Assembly (NCBI GenBank): GCA_009760885.1
Contig: CM019708.1
Coordinates: 16,312,090 to 16,376,089 of the forward strand
Source: Achatina immaculata
Taxonomy: Eukaryota > Mollusca > Gastropoda > Stylommatophora > Achatinidae
Length of the DNA stretch: 64,000 nt
Direction of reading: 5' to 3'
A program made the translations under genes and the position numbers. The stretch's first letter is position 1, and the number at the start of each line of letters is the position of its first letter. This document shows, piece after piece, positions 11,030-22,191 of this stretch. The notes beneath the pieces are model-generated. The model did no database searches, was not told the DNA's origin, and saw nothing but the letters and a program-made list of their open reading frames with translations.

Positions 11030-12198
11030 GACTTTGTACAGCGGTTAGTAAGATAAAACATTTGTACAGCTGTTAGTAAGATAAAACATTTGTACAGCTG
11101 TTAGTAAGATGAAACATTTGTACAGCTGTTGGTAAGATGAAACATTTGTACAGCTGTTGGTAAGATGAAACATTTGTACAGCTGTTAGTAAGTTGAAACA
11201 TTTGTACAGCTGTTAGTAAGATGAAACATTTGTACAGCTGTTGGTAAGATGAAACATTTGTACAGCTGTTAGTAAGTTGAAACATTTGTACAGCTGTTAG
11301 TAAGATGAAACATTTGTACAGCTGTTAGTAAGATAAAACATTTGTACAGCTGTCAGTAAGGTAAAACATTTGTACAGCTGTTAGTAAGATAAAACATTTG
11401 TACAGCTGTTAGTAAGATGAAACATTTGTACAGCTGTTAGTAAGATGAAACATTTGTACAGCTGTTAGTAAGATAAAACATTTGTACAGCTGTTAGTAAG
11501 ATAAAACATTTGTACAGCTGTTAGTAAGATGAAACATTTGTACAGCTGTTAGTAAGATAAAACATTTGTACAGCTGTTAGTAAGATGAAACATTTGTACA
11601 GCTGTTAGTAAGTTAAAACATTTGTACAGCTGTTAGTAAGATAAAACATTTGTACAGCTGTTAGTAAGATGAAACATTTGTACAGCTGTTAGTAAGATAA
11701 AACATTTGTACAGCTGTTAGTAAGTTAAAACATTTGTACAGCTGTTAGTAAGATGAAACATTTGTACAGCTGTTAGTAAGATGAAACATTTGTACAGCTG
11801 TTAGTAAGATGAAACATTTGTACAGCTGTTAGTAAGATGAAACATTTGTACAGCTGTTAGTAAGATGAAACATTTGTACAGCTGGTAGTAAGATGAAACA
11901 TTTGTACAGCTGGTAGTAAGATAAAATATTTGTACAGCTGTTAGTAAGATGAACATTTGTACAGCTGTTAGTAAAATAAAACATTTGTACAGCTGTTAGT
12001 AAGATGAAACATTTGTACAGCTGTTAGTAAGATGAAACATTTGTACAGCTGTTAGTAAGATGAAACATTTGTACAGCTGTTAGTAAGATGAAACATTTGT
12101 ACAGCTGTTAGTAAGATGAAACATTTGTACAGCTGTTAGTAAGATGAAACATTTGTACAGCTGTTAGTAAGATGAAACATTTGTACAACTGTTAGTAA
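11030..12198. repeat. 28-bp minisatellite, about 41 copies
   Basis: The unit is AAACATTTGTACAGCTGTTA plus GTAAGATG, with small variants (GATAAA, GTTGAA, TTGGTAAG). Each unit holds the palindromes TGTACA and CAGCTG. The paralogous units at 60.9 and 63.04 kb hold only about three degenerate copies. Confidence 0.95.
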
Positions 12199-12708
12199 CA
12201 GACCACTGTGGGGTGAACATGAATTTCAAATATATCTTTAAAGCTGTCAGAAAAACAATAAGATGAAACCAGCCACAAGTACTACAATATAGTACAATAT
12301 TTATTCTTCTCTCTAGACATTTTTGATTTACCTGCGACACGTAAATAATCGGACAATTTCCAAATGGAAACGAGAAGAGAAAAGGAAATGTGAAAGTTTG
12401 AACGTTGTAAATGGCAGCAATGTTTACTTTCTTATGACTCTCATTGCTGGCACATTATAACAGAGTGAACTAGTTCAGTGTTTATATGTAAGCAAAACAG
12501 GGGAGATGATCAAGGTTAACTCGTTGTTTCGGTGAGACTGACATCAATAAACAGGATCTGAAGATGTTAGAACGTGTTTTAAATATCAAACATATTGTAA
12601 AATATTTGCCGTTTTATTGTACTATAACTGGTGGAAATATGTGCTAGCTTTAGACATTGACAGACATTTTCATATATCAGTGGGAGATGTTTTCAACTTT
12701 ACGTTCTC
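12199..12708 (-). other. 3' flank/3' UTR of FReD exon copy 1
   Basis: Downstream of the stop on the minus strand. A polyadenylation signal AATAAA reads at 12618-12613, about 90 bases after the stop codon. The sequence is shared with 60.99-61.50 and 63.12-63.64 kb. Confidence 0.6.
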
Positions 12709-13074
12709 TTAGACGTGTCTGATCTTCATCTCCGTGGAAGATACTGATTTATAGCCAACTATACCCTTCCATACTACACCGGTATTGTCGTCTTTACCCC
12801 ACACTCCATTTAGATTTGACTCATAGCAATTATTATACCACCACGGTCCCTTAGAATATTGAGCACAATTTCCAATATATACATCATTGTCCTGGTCGAA
12901 TGTTGTAAACATCCTACCATCATGATACCACGCTAGGCTATCACCCGCTGTGCCGCTGTAGCCACTCACTGAGAGCTTGTACTTGGAGACCTCATCACCA
13001 ACACTAAAGTTTGAGTAGTGAGCGAAATATTTGGTCCCATTATATTCCAAGTCAACCCTCAGCTCAGTGTAGCC
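12709..13074 (-). CDS. Fibrinogen-related protein, terminal coding exon (copy 1)
   Basis: Last coding exon of a gene with a fibrinogen C-terminal domain (secreted lectin-like recognition fold). On the minus strand the acceptor is TTTTCTTTTCCAG followed by GGC, so the exon begins at 13074 in phase 0 as GYTELRVDLEY. Landmarks in order: GYSGTAGDSL, the calcium-site DQDND, the C-terminal disulfide pair (Cys in GNCAQ and Cys in YNNCY), the core WWYNNCYESNLNGVW, and the end STEMKIRHV before TAA. These are the standard hallmarks of the family. Upstream exons are not adjacent; a compatible internal exon lies 15 kb upstream at 28225-28344. Copy 1 is the only full terminal exon here with an intact acceptor. 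Expression is unknown. Confidence 0.9.
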   Translation of the reverse strand, partial: GYTELRVDLEYNGTKYFAHYSNFSVGDEVSKYKLSVSGYSGTAGDSLAWYHDGRMFTTFDQDNDVYIGNCAQYSKGPWWYNNCYESNLNGVWGKDDNTGVVWKGIVGYKSVSSTEMKIRHV

Positions 13075-13440
13075 CTGGAAAAGAAAACACGTGTTACATT
13101 TTAATTATTTAAGAATGAGAAAGAAAAACTATGTTATTAACAAAGTTATCGTTTGACGCTTGTGAAAAATGTCATGTTATCCTTTATGTATATGTTTCAG
13201 TTTATATTGTCCAATCATGTTTATTCGTTTTATAATGTTACTTAAAATGTTTATGTTTATGTAGTGTAGATAAATCATCATGAAATAGTTCAACACGATC
13301 ATAAATAATTTATAAGTTGTTTGAGAGGGATGGGGGACTGGGGATTGGGGGGGGGAGGGTGGTGTAAGAGAGATTGATGTTGTTCTTACTAAACATTATT
13401 GATGTAACAGTGGTAATTTCTTTCAATAAATAAACTCCTG
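13075..13440. other. Intron/intergenic sequence, nothing recognised
   Basis: AT-rich, with a short G-rich run near 13340-13360. No exon or repeat family recognised. Confidence 0.4.
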
Positions 13441-13625
13441 CACTAATTTAATCTGCAGTAATGTGCAGCAATCTAATCGTCCATTAACGTGCAGCAATCA
13501 ACTCTTACAGTAAAGTGCAGCAATCTAATCGTCCATTAACGTGCAGCAATCAACTCTTACAGTAAAGTGCAGCAATCTAATCGTACGGTAATATGCAGTA
13601 ATTTAATAGTGTAACAGTGTACTAG
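13441..13625. repeat. Short tandem array of about 52-bp units
   Basis: Repeats of GTGCAGCAATC with alternating continuations (AACTCTTACAGTAA and TAATCGTCCATTAAC), giving two to three full units. Confidence 0.8.
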
Positions 13626-13639
13626 AATGTACAGTAATA

Positions 13640-15205
13640 TAACTACAGGAACATCATTGCCGGAGGTGGGGTGGAGAAGTCGCTCTCCGCTCCAAAGGCG
13701 TGCGTCTCAAACAGCCTCTGGCAGTCAAGTTCAGCTCCTGGCCTTCTCGTGGCAGAACTGTTTAAACTGACAGGAGAAGGGGCGAAGGCGAATATCTGGT
13801 GCCTGAAAACCAGACACTTAGGGTAGATGAGAGGCACGTTTGGTAGCTCATCTACCGCTGCCGGCGAGATTCTTCAGCTGTCGTGTGTGTAGGGGTGCTC
13901 CACCTGGCCAATGAAGAAAGGTGCAAATGGGGCTGCCGCGCGGCACCACTGCGGAAAAGGTGGTAGAAAGGATAAAGCGAAGGAAACAGTCAAATCACGG
14001 CACCTCTGGTCTTGAGGTTGGCCACATCCTAACTGCACTCATATAGGGTGAAATTCCTGAACCGGCTTAACCCAGAGGTTAAGACACTACTGGCGAGACT
14101 CTTCGGATGCCGCGCGTGGAGTGAAGCTCCTCCCGGTCAAGGAAGAAAATGCGGAAAAGAAGTAAGGGTTGCTGAGCGGCGCCGATGTGAAATGGTGAAG
14201 GAAAGGATAAAGTGAAGTTTAATCGGTATGTCCAGTAGTATCGCTGCGAGAGCTACACATACCACGGCGCCTCTGCTCTAGAGGCCGGCCATGTCCGAAA
14301 TACACCTACAATGGTGAAATATGCCTAACCGGCATACACCAGGGGCGAAACGTGATGGCCAGGCATGTCACGCCACCTCAGCTCTAGAGGTCGGTCACGC
14401 CTGTTATACACCCATACTGGTGAAATATGCCTAAATCGGCTCATACCAGGGGTGAATCTTGAAGGCTATGCATGTCACAGTACCTCTGCTCTGGAGGTCG
14501 GTCACGTCCCAAACACGCCCATACTGGGATAATATGCCTTAACCGGCTCAACTCAGGGGTGGAAGTCACTAATGGCGAGGATTCGTCCTCCTGGACAAAA
14601 GCTCCATCTTAGTCACAACTAGGAAGGGTAGCGGCCACGACCACAAAATGTTGAAGTCGGAGACACTGGACTAGGGCAGTCTAGATAGGCAATCACCTTT
14701 CATCCGGTGGGGATGTTTGCATATCCTAATCACGGTGAGGTTTTCCGTTGAGAAAGTCCAACTCTGGACTGGATGGGCAACCACCTCTCACCCGGCGGTG
14801 ATACACGGGTATCTCAAAACTCGTCGAGGTTTTCCGGTGAGAAAGTTCAACTTTGGCCTGGGTGGGCCACCACCTCTCAGCCAGCGGGGATATACTGATA
14901 TCCAAAATACGTCGAGGTCTGTCGGTGAGAAAGTCCAACTCTAGACTAAACTGGTGCAACGAAAACCATGGTGTCATGCAATCCCGTTTCTGAGACCCAC
15001 CAAGAATACAGGCTCAAGCCCTGCGATACTCTGAACCTCTTGTGGTCCTCTCGGGGATCTCGTGTGGTCCTCTCGGGGATCTCGTGTGGCCCTTTCGGGG
15101 ACACAACACAGGAGACCACTGGACTTAAGGAGGACCACATGCGTAAATTCAGTATGATCACAGCGCGGTCTTGGTGGTAGAAGCGAAAGAAGAAGAAGGA
15201 TATTT
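13640..15205. repeat. GC-rich unclassified repeat block with nested internal repeats
   Basis: Clearly richer in GC than its surroundings. It contains four degenerate units of about 107 bp (about 13999-14570; shared phrases CTCTAGAGG, GGTCGGTCACG and GGTGAAATATGCCTAA), three units of about 88 bp (14737-14930; GGTTTTCCGGTGAGAAAGT) and a 22-bp repeat (GGGGATCTCGTGTGGTCCTC, 15040-15110). A longer-range repeat (GGCGAGACTCTTCGG and similar) occurs near 13865, 14094 and 14574. It ends in AGAAGAAGAAGG, like a retroposon tail. No open frame resembles a known protein. It may be a composite non-coding mobile element; family not recognised. Confidence 0.6.
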
Positions 15206-15329
15206 CACTGTATAAACAGTTCAGGATGTGATTACCCCCAAAACAAGATAGAGAGGTTTAGCAAACAAGAGACTTTAGTAAGGCAGGTAGATCACGTTGT
15301 TGGGATAGCCAAGTCGATGCTGTCAGCAG

Positions 15330-15549
15330 TCGTAGAACAGTGGGCGTGTTCTAAATGTATTTAAATAGTTGTAGAATAGTGTACTCGCTCTAAATTTATA
15401 CAAACAGTCGTGTACCAAATTTATATAAACAGAGATAAAACAATGTACTCTCTAAATTTATGTAAACAGTCGTAGAATACTGTCCTTGTTTTAAATTTAT
15501 ATAAACAGTCACAGAACTGTGTACTTGCTCTAAATTTATATTAACAGTC
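15330..15549. repeat. Approx. 40-bp minisatellite, left part
   Basis: Units of the type ACAGTCGTAGAACAGTGTAC with CTCTAAATTTATATAA following. The array continues at 20543 after LINE C, so LINE C inserted inside it. Confidence 0.85.
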
Positions 15550-16368
15550 ATCCTGGGAACAACTGTATTAAGAACACACTTATCTTAACATAATCTTTGT
15601 GAGACAGGGAACATAGATCTATTTGCTTAAAAACTCTGACCTACTTCTGTAGCCCAGAAACCTGTAGCAATCAACACTAACTGTAAATGTTATTTTTGTA
15701 AAATGTAATGTCAGGTTGGTGGATGGATGGGTACATGGAGACCTCCGGCGGAGATGAGGAAAATCTGGTGTGAAACCAATGAATCCAGGACGTGACAAGC
15801 CTATGGGTCTGTACAACAATGGCTATTAGAATAACGTAACCAAAACAGAGCCAGCAGACTACAGGTGGCGGGGAATGGATATCGTTGAAGCACTCATCGG
15901 ATTCCTCATCCCAAAGTCGGAGTGTCTCTGTGGAACTGTCTCAAAGCCGTCTGCCAGCAGGCATTGAACGCTGGACGTGACGTGCAGATGGGGGTTAAGT
16001 ATAACCATCAGAGGCTGGAAAACAAAGTTTTGACCAGGCCAGCCACACTGTCTTCATGGCAATCTGAGCAAGACCACAGTCTGTCATACCAAGGAAAGGT
16101 GCTGAAGTCGGAGTTACTCAGCCAAAAAGCGCATCGCAAAAACCAGGGTACCATGTATTATCGCTAATGAAATGTCTCTATCTGCAATTTTCAATAATGG
16201 TGCTCGCCCTGTGAAGACTAACCAGGAATCTACAATACCGGGCCCTCTGCCTCGAAAGGCTCCACCCAATGATACTGGGGGTCCTCTCAGTTCGTCTTGT
16301 GGAGCAAGGGGACATGAGAGTAGAGCTACTGGCCAAAAAAATACAACAGAAGAAAACAGCCAAAAAGC
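15550..16368 (+). other. LINE C 5' region, unassigned
   Basis: Lies before the endonuclease. Short open frames (for example 15922-16167) have no recognisable domain. It may be a 5' UTR or decayed ORF1. Confidence 0.5.
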
Positions 16369-17098
16369 AAGAACTTAAAATAATGCAGTGGAATGCTGAG
16401 GGTGTCAGCAGTGTTAGAGATGGCTATAGCAAAAAGATGGAACTAGAGAACATACTCTTTGCAGAGCAGATAAGCATATGCTGCATACATACAGAAGACA
16501 CACTTAACCAAAGATGCCGCCTTTAAAATCAGAGGCTTCCAGTGTTTTAGATCAGACCGACAGGACAGAAGAAAAGGAGGAGTACTCACACTTGTTAAGA
16601 ATAACATCAGCGCATGTCAGGTGGGAGTGTACATGGAAGGAGCCGAATACCAGATGATCCATCTAAACCAGTGATACAGACTTCCACCTCCATAACTATT
16701 ACTGTCCTAATGACCGCCCACTTGCTCTAGAAACAATCCCACACAAAGAGACACTGATGGTCTGTGGTGATTTTAACAGTCATTCCCAGAGCTGGGGCTA
16801 TGACCACATAGACAAGAGAGGAGAGGAAGTTGAGAGCTGGCAGGATGATAATGGACTTCTCTTGATCAACCAGCCAGTGGATCCCCCAACATTTTACTCA
16901 ATTGCTTGGCATACAACCAATCGACCAGTCTTCCTGACAATAGAAAATTAACTCATTAACACCAGCAGCCCTCTCCCAAGATGGAACTATAAAAAAGCAA
17001 ACTGGACAATGTGCAGACATCGTACAGGTATCCCGATGGGTCAGCTGTCCATAGAAGGTAAGGATATTAACAGCATAATGAAGGAATTCAATGCTTGT
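16369..17098 (+). pseudogene. LINE C endonuclease domain (broken)
   Basis: Begins LKIMQWNAEGVSSVR, the usual APE-type start in LINEs (commonly QWNCRG). A frame break near 16495 separates it from KIRGFQCFRSDRQDRRKGGV, and later CGDFNSHSQSWGY (GDFN catalytic motif, about 16764-16800) appears in another frame. The domain continues to NWTMCRHRTG and is then cut by the nested LINE A2 insertion at 17111. Several frameshifts and stops make it non-functional. Confidence 0.82.
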
Positions 17099-17110
17099 AT
17101 CCTTCAGGCA

Positions 17111-17449
17111 TGAATTCAAGAACAGTGCAGAGATAAGACAGATGACTGAACAACAACCAGTCTCATGGGTGATCAGGAAAAGGAGATGGACATATGTTTT
17201 TCACTTGATGAGAAGAAATGATCAGAGAATCCCAAAACAAGCTATCAAATGGAACACAACAGGCCGAAGAAAAAGAGGCAGACCGCTTGAAACTCTGAAG
17301 AGGACATTATTAAGAGAGGTCAAACTAACAGGCATAAAATCCTTTGATGAGGTTGAAAGACTCCCCGAAGACAGGAAAAATTGGCAAACTACTTTGCGAG
17401 ACCTATGTGACGCTTAACGGCACAGGAAGGATATAAGATATAAGATAAG
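17111..17449 (+). mobile_element. LINE A2: 339-bp 5'-truncated LINE A insertion in LINE C
   Basis: Contains only the LINE A C-terminal segment (RKRRWTYVFHLMRRNDQR to WQTTLRDLCDA, stop at 17415-17417) and the ATATAAGATATAAGATAAG tail. A perfect 12-bp target duplication ATCCTTCAGGCA flanks it (17099-17110 and 17450-17461). Confidence 0.95.
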
Positions 17450-17461
17450 ATCCTTCAGGCA

Positions 17462-18884
17462 GCCCGTGAAACCATTCCCAGAGGAGCTCGTGGGGACTAT
17501 AAAGCATACTGGTCTAGTGAGCTGGGAAAACTCCATGATGACGTGGAAACAGTTCGAAAGCAAGCAGAAAATAGGCCGTGCCAAGAACATCACAATAATT
17601 ACCAATATGCTCTTAGCCAAATTCCCTAAATTTTGAAAAGGATGGAAGGAAACTGGAAACTAATCAAAGGTTAAATGATGGGAGCACTGGAAGAAGTACA
17701 AAGATTACACTAATAGAGGATGGGAAAACTCTCACATGTAAGGAGGTAGCAGATCACTTTTCTCGCATGTTTGCACAAGACTGCAACATTGATATCCATC
17801 CAGAGAAAGAGCGTACTGTGTGCACTGACCCACAGAAAGAAGAGGAACAAGGCAGAAAAGTGGAGGTCATGGGTGCACCAATCACACGCAGTGAGTTAGA
17901 CCTAGCAGTCAGTAAACTGAAACCAAGGAAATCACCAGGACCAGATGGAGTGTCCAATGAAATGATCAAGAACCTGGGAATGGCAGCAATGGGAAAGCTG
18001 TTGGATATTTTCAATATGTGCTGGAGCACAAGTAAGTTACCTCAAATCTGGAAGGAAGCAATCATGGTACCACTGCTAAAGCCAGGGAAAAACAGTGATA
18101 CTGCCTCCAGCTACAGGCCAATCAGTCTCACTAGCTGCCTTTGCAAAACTATGGAACGCATCATTGACCTGAGGCTAAAATGGTACCTAGAAAATGAAAA
18201 CCTTTTTTGTTCCACAACAAGCAGGATTTAGGCAGTACTACAGTACAAAAGATCAAGTGACCTATCTCTCTCAAGTGACTGAGGATGCATTCCAAGAGAA
18301 AAACCTTGTACTAACAGCGTGGATAGACCCGAAGAAAGCCGTTGATAAAGTATGGAAAAAAGGTCTGCTGTGGAAACTAAGAAACTGCAATGTGAATGGA
18401 AGACTGTACAACTGGATAAAGTACTATTTACACAATAGAAGAGCTAGAGTAGTAATGGATGGACACAAAAGCCAGAAAGTACTGCTGCGACATGGTGTAC
18501 CACATGGAGGAGTCCTTTCACCTACACTATTCCTTGTATTCATTAATGACCTGGTTAAGGAACTTCCTTATGGAATCAAAGCAGTACTGTATGCAGATGA
18601 TCTGGTCATGTGGTGTACAGATGAATATGCGACAGTTGCTACACAGAGACTCCAAAGAGCAGCAGACATCTTGACATCATGGACAAACAAATGTTGTGTA
18701 AGTATAAACACAGAGAAATCAAGTACCACTCTGTTCACTCTCTCATCTAAACAAAAAGCACGTAAGATCTTTGTAAATGAAATATCCTTAAGGATGGACA
18801 ACCAACCCACTTACATAGGAGTGACCCTTGACTCAACTGACCTGGAAGCAACAGTGCAGAAGCAAAAGCCAGAAGAAAACTAGC
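17462..18884 (+). pseudogene. LINE C reverse transcriptase (broken)
   Basis: From about 17767 the frame reads RKSPGPDGVSNEM, IWKEAIMVPLLKPGK and SYRPISLTSCLCK, the fingers motifs of LINE RTs. A frameshift near 18220 moves it to VPQQAGFRQYYSTKDQ. Motif A reads AWIDPKKAVDKVW (a changed form of the usual D-KKAFD), motif B HGVPHGGVLSPTLF (usual PQG is PHG), and the catalytic box is YADD near 18592. The frame then ends at the LINE D insertion. The changes and frameshift argue against activity. Confidence 0.88.
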
Positions 18885-18887
18885 CAT

Positions 18888-19168
18888 TCATTCATTCATT
18901 CATTCATTCATTCATTCATTCTTTTGCATGTCCGTTGCGGAACTTTGCCTCCCTAACAGCACTCATGTAGCCTTCTCGGTTGTGAGCAAGATGGCCTGCT
19001 GCTGATGCATCCATTTGCAGATCATCAACGATGTCTTGCAGCCATCTTCGCCTTGGTCTTCCTCTCTTTCTTTCTCCCATTATGTACCCTTCCAAGACTG
19101 TCTTCTCTAGAATATCATGACGTTTAATGTGTCCAAAATATTTAAGTTTTCTCTCTTTAATCCTCTTT
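18888..19168 (-). mobile_element. LINE D 3'-end fragment nested in LINE C
   Basis: On the minus strand this is the last part of LINE D (GKRKRGRPK-type C-terminus) ending in a (GAAT)n tail, seen on the plus strand as (ATTC)n at 18886-18919. ACTAGCCAT flanks both ends (18879-18887 and 19169-19177). Eight of these bases also occur in LINE D itself at this point, so they could be microhomology used in 5' joining rather than a full target duplication. Confidence 0.88.
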
Positions 19169-20542
19169 ACTAGCCATATTAAGAAAATTGAGTGGAGCCT
19201 AATGGGGAGCTAGTGAAAGAATCCTCAAGAATGTATATCAGCAAAGTATTCTACCACATTTAGAATATGGCTCAACATCTTGGTGTACAGCATCAAACAC
19301 TACGCTGCATAATCTAGACAAGGTTCAAAATCAGTCACTACGGATTATCACAGGTGCCATGAGGTCCACACCAATGGTAGAAATGCAGAAAATAGTTGGT
19401 GTTCAAGCGCTAAAGGAACGTAGAGACACAAAGGTCATGACCATGGGAGAGAAATTCCTTAGCTCTGTAAGCCATCCCCTGAAGGAGAGATTCAATAACT
19501 TGGCATTAAGACGGCTTAAAAGAAGCAGCTTCATTCACCAGGCCAAGCGTATGCGTAAGCTGATACCTGACCTTCCAACTGTAGTCACTCCATTATCATC
19601 TGTACCAGAGCATACACCATGGAAAGAAGCAGATTATACACAAATAACTATTCAGACTGAAGTGAAAGGTGTGCAGAATGGTGAGATACAGAGCAGTCTT
19701 GTAAGATCAACAGCCACACTTAGTGTTCTAGATGATAAATATCCATGTGACACCTGGATGCGTGTGTATACAGATGGATCTGCACATAATGCCATAAAGA
19801 ATGGAGGGGCAGGAGCACATATTGAATATCCAAACAACACCACTGACAAGATTTCCATACCCACTGGAAAATACTGCAACAACTATGATGAGTTAGGGCA
19901 ATTATTGCTGCAGTTGAAAAACTATCAGACTCCAGAATTGATACATGTCCCATAGTAATTCTCACAGATGAAAGATCAGTACTGGAAGCTCTTCAGTGCA
20001 ACAAACTACCAGACCTTAAGGATGCCTTATAAAAAATTGGCTCACAACACAGATTCACCTTGCAGTGGATTCCCTCCCACTGTGGGATACCAGGCAATGA
20101 GAAAGCTGATCTTCTGGCCAAAGAGGGCACTGAAATGGAGCAACCAGACATACCAATCACCTATAATCAGAAGAAAAGCATGATAAAATCCTACAGGAAG
20201 CTACAAACACCACCACATGATGATGACTATCACATGCTAAACAGAAAGGAACAAGTCACCATCTTCCGTCTCCGAACGGGACACGCCGACTCCGAAGTCA
20301 TATTATACAAAGTTTAAGGTTGGTACTACTAATCTATGTACATGTGCCCAGGTGCCCCAAACTGTGGAACATATCCTCCAGAACTGCACCAACTATGAGA
20401 CACTGAGAAGTAATTACTGGCCCAGTGAACCCACTAAAGAAGATAAGCTCCACGGTTTCATGCATGAATTAAAAAAAAACAGTGAAATTTATCCAAGAGA
20501 GGGGACTGCAGATATAGACAGACAATGCGAACGAAGAAGAAG
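19169..20542 (+). pseudogene. LINE C C-terminal part: RNase H and zinc knuckle (broken)
   Basis: After the LINE D insertion the element resumes with ILRMYISKVFYHI-like sequence and a linker. RNase H reads MRVYTDGSAHNAIKNGGAG (first Asp, about 19760-19815). A different frame then carries AIIAAVEKLSDSRIDTCPIV and LTDERSVLEAL, then a third frame has WIPSHCGIPGNEKADLLAKE (about 20063-20125). The final segment has CTCAQVPQTVEHILQNC (Cys-Cys-His-Cys knuckle, about 20338-20390). All four RNase H blocks are visible but split over frames. Confidence 0.88.
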
Positions 20543-20905
20543 ATATTAACAGTCGTGGGAAACGTTTACTTACTCCAAATTGATATCAACAGTTATAGAA
20601 CCGTGTACTTACTTTCAATTTTTATAGCAGTCTCAGAACAGTGTACTTGGTCTCAGTTTTTATACACAGTCACAGGAAAGTGTACATACTATAAATGTAT
20701 ATAAGCAGTCGTAGAACAGTGTACTTGGTCTCAGTTTTTATACACAGTCACAGGAAAGTGTACATACTATAAATGTATATAAGCAGTCGTAGAACAGTGT
20801 ACTTGGTCTCAGTTTTTATACACAGTCACAGGAAAGTGTACATACTATAAATGTATATAAGCAGTCGTAGAACAGTGTACTTGTTCTAAATGTATATAAG
20901 CTGTT
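20543..20905. repeat. Approx. 40-bp minisatellite, right part, with a 79-bp higher-order repeat
   Basis: Continuation of the 15330-15549 array. At about 20645-20890 pairs of units form a 79-bp higher-order unit (GTGTACTTGGTCTCAGTTTT then GTGTACATACTATAAATGTA), present about three times with almost no change. Confidence 0.88.
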
Positions 20906-21104
20906 GCTTGAAATTTATGAAAGTTCATGTGACAATACCAAAATTACTGATCAAAGTCACAGTTTCCAGGTGTGGAGACGTGTATAGAATGTGTGAAAGC
21001 TGAACTGAATGTAAATATTTAGTTGTTTATGGTGTGTGTGTGTGTGAGCGTGCGTGTGTGTGTGTGTGTGTGGCTAGTTACAGATACTGACCTGAGAAAT
21101 TCAG
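20906..21104. other. Unassigned, contains (GT)n
   Basis: A (GT)n tract at about 21031-21070. Nothing else recognised. Confidence 0.5.
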
Positions 21105-21425
21105 TGCTAACAGTCTAGAAATTCCATGCTGAAAGATAAAGTTAAAAAATTTCATACTGACAGATGCAGTCTAGAATTTCCATGCTGATAGATACAGTCT
21201 AGAAATTCCATGCTGACAAATACAGTCTAGAAATTCCATGCTGAAAGATACAGTTTAAAAATTCCATGCTGACAGATGCAGTCTGGAAATTCCATGCTGA
21301 TAGATACAATAGCTTGTGCAGTCGGAAAGTACAGTATTGTAAATGTTACAGTAGCTTGTGCAGTGGGAAAGTACAGTATTGTAAATGTTACAGTAGCTTG
21401 TGTACAGTTTGAAAAATTATAAATG
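21105..21425. repeat. Two short arrays (28-bp and 42-bp units)
   Basis: 21105-21308: about seven units of ACAGTCTAGAAATTCCATGC followed by TGACAGAT. 21309-21415: two and a half units of AGCTTGTGCAGTGGGAAAGT continuing to ATTGTAAATGTTACAGT. Confidence 0.88.
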
Positions 21426-21819
21426 TTTACATTTTCTAGATGTAACCAAATAAAGAAAGAGAGAAAATATCTTAGTGGACTGAGCTAGTGGCATGGGAAA
21501 AGAAAAGCACCAGAAACACCAGGGACCACACAAGATGGAGATGCATGATCTTCAACACTATCTGGCACGGCACATAATAATAAGTATCTCGCACAAGTCT
21601 CTTTTATTTATTTATATCTGAAACTTGAAGCTAGCAACATTCATACGTCAGGTTTATTTTATCATTACTGGATCGGTTTTATCCTAAAATACATTTTTGT
21701 CTCTAGAGGAGAGGAACTCTGTAAAGAAGTCAACAAGTTGACACTTTAGGTTATAGTATGTGTAATTACTTCAGCAAATTGTTAGCGAACACAAGATTTT
21801 ATGTAAGATTAAATCTTTC
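21426..21819 (-). other. 3' flank of FReD exon copy 2
   Basis: A possible AATAAA signal reads on the minus strand at 21658-21653, about 160 bases after the stop. No repeat family recognised. Confidence 0.45.
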
Positions 21820-22191
21820 TTAGACATCACGTCTAATCTTCATCTCAACAAAAGATAGGGAAGTTAGTCCAGTAAGAGACCACCAAAATGTAGACATAAA
21901 GTCATATCCTCCCCATTGACCGTTCAAGTTGGAATAATAGTTACTGCTGTAGCACCAATAGCCAGTATGGTAGACTACAGCGCAGTTTGTACCAACACCT
22001 AAGTCGTGATCCATGTCGAATGTACTGAACATCGAGCCACTGTGTGGTATCAGGTTATCATCTGCTGTACCGTTGTATCCACTCACTGACAGCATGTAGC
22101 CAGAGAGCTCATCACTAACACTAAAGTTTGAGTAGAGAACGTAATATGTTTGTCCTTGATATTCCATATCAATCCTCAACTCATTATATCC
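21820..22191 (-). pseudogene. Fibrinogen-related terminal exon (copy 2), splice acceptor altered
   Basis: Minus-strand open frame GYNELRIDMEYQGQTYY to EMKIRRDV, then stop. It has the family landmarks: GYNGTADDNL, a calcium-site-like DMDHD, Cys in TNCAVV and WCYSSNYYSNLNGQWGG. The second conserved Cys is not in its usual place, since WCYSSNYY replaces WWYNNCYE. The acceptor position reads TTCTTTCAT followed by GGA; copy 1 has CAG there, so AG has become AT (22193-22192). No closer in-frame AG with a pyrimidine tract is evident. The exon could be a relic, or use a non-canonical or later acceptor. It is the nearest terminal exon downstream of the internal exon at 28225-28344. Confidence 0.75.

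Larger units (their letters stand above)
15550..20542 (+). mobile_element. LINE C: I-like non-LTR retrotransposon with RNase H, decayed, two nested insertions
   Basis: Flanked by the perfect 12-bp target duplication ATATTAACAGTC (15538-15549 and 20543-20554), and it ends in GAAGAAGAAG. Removing the nested LINE A2 and LINE D pieces leaves about 4.35 kb. Domain order: unassigned 5' part, APE endonuclease, reverse transcriptase, RNase H, C-terminal zinc knuckle. The RNase H after RT places it near I-type LINEs (inference). A 99-bp 3' end of the same family occurs at 59566-59664. Confidence 0.92.
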
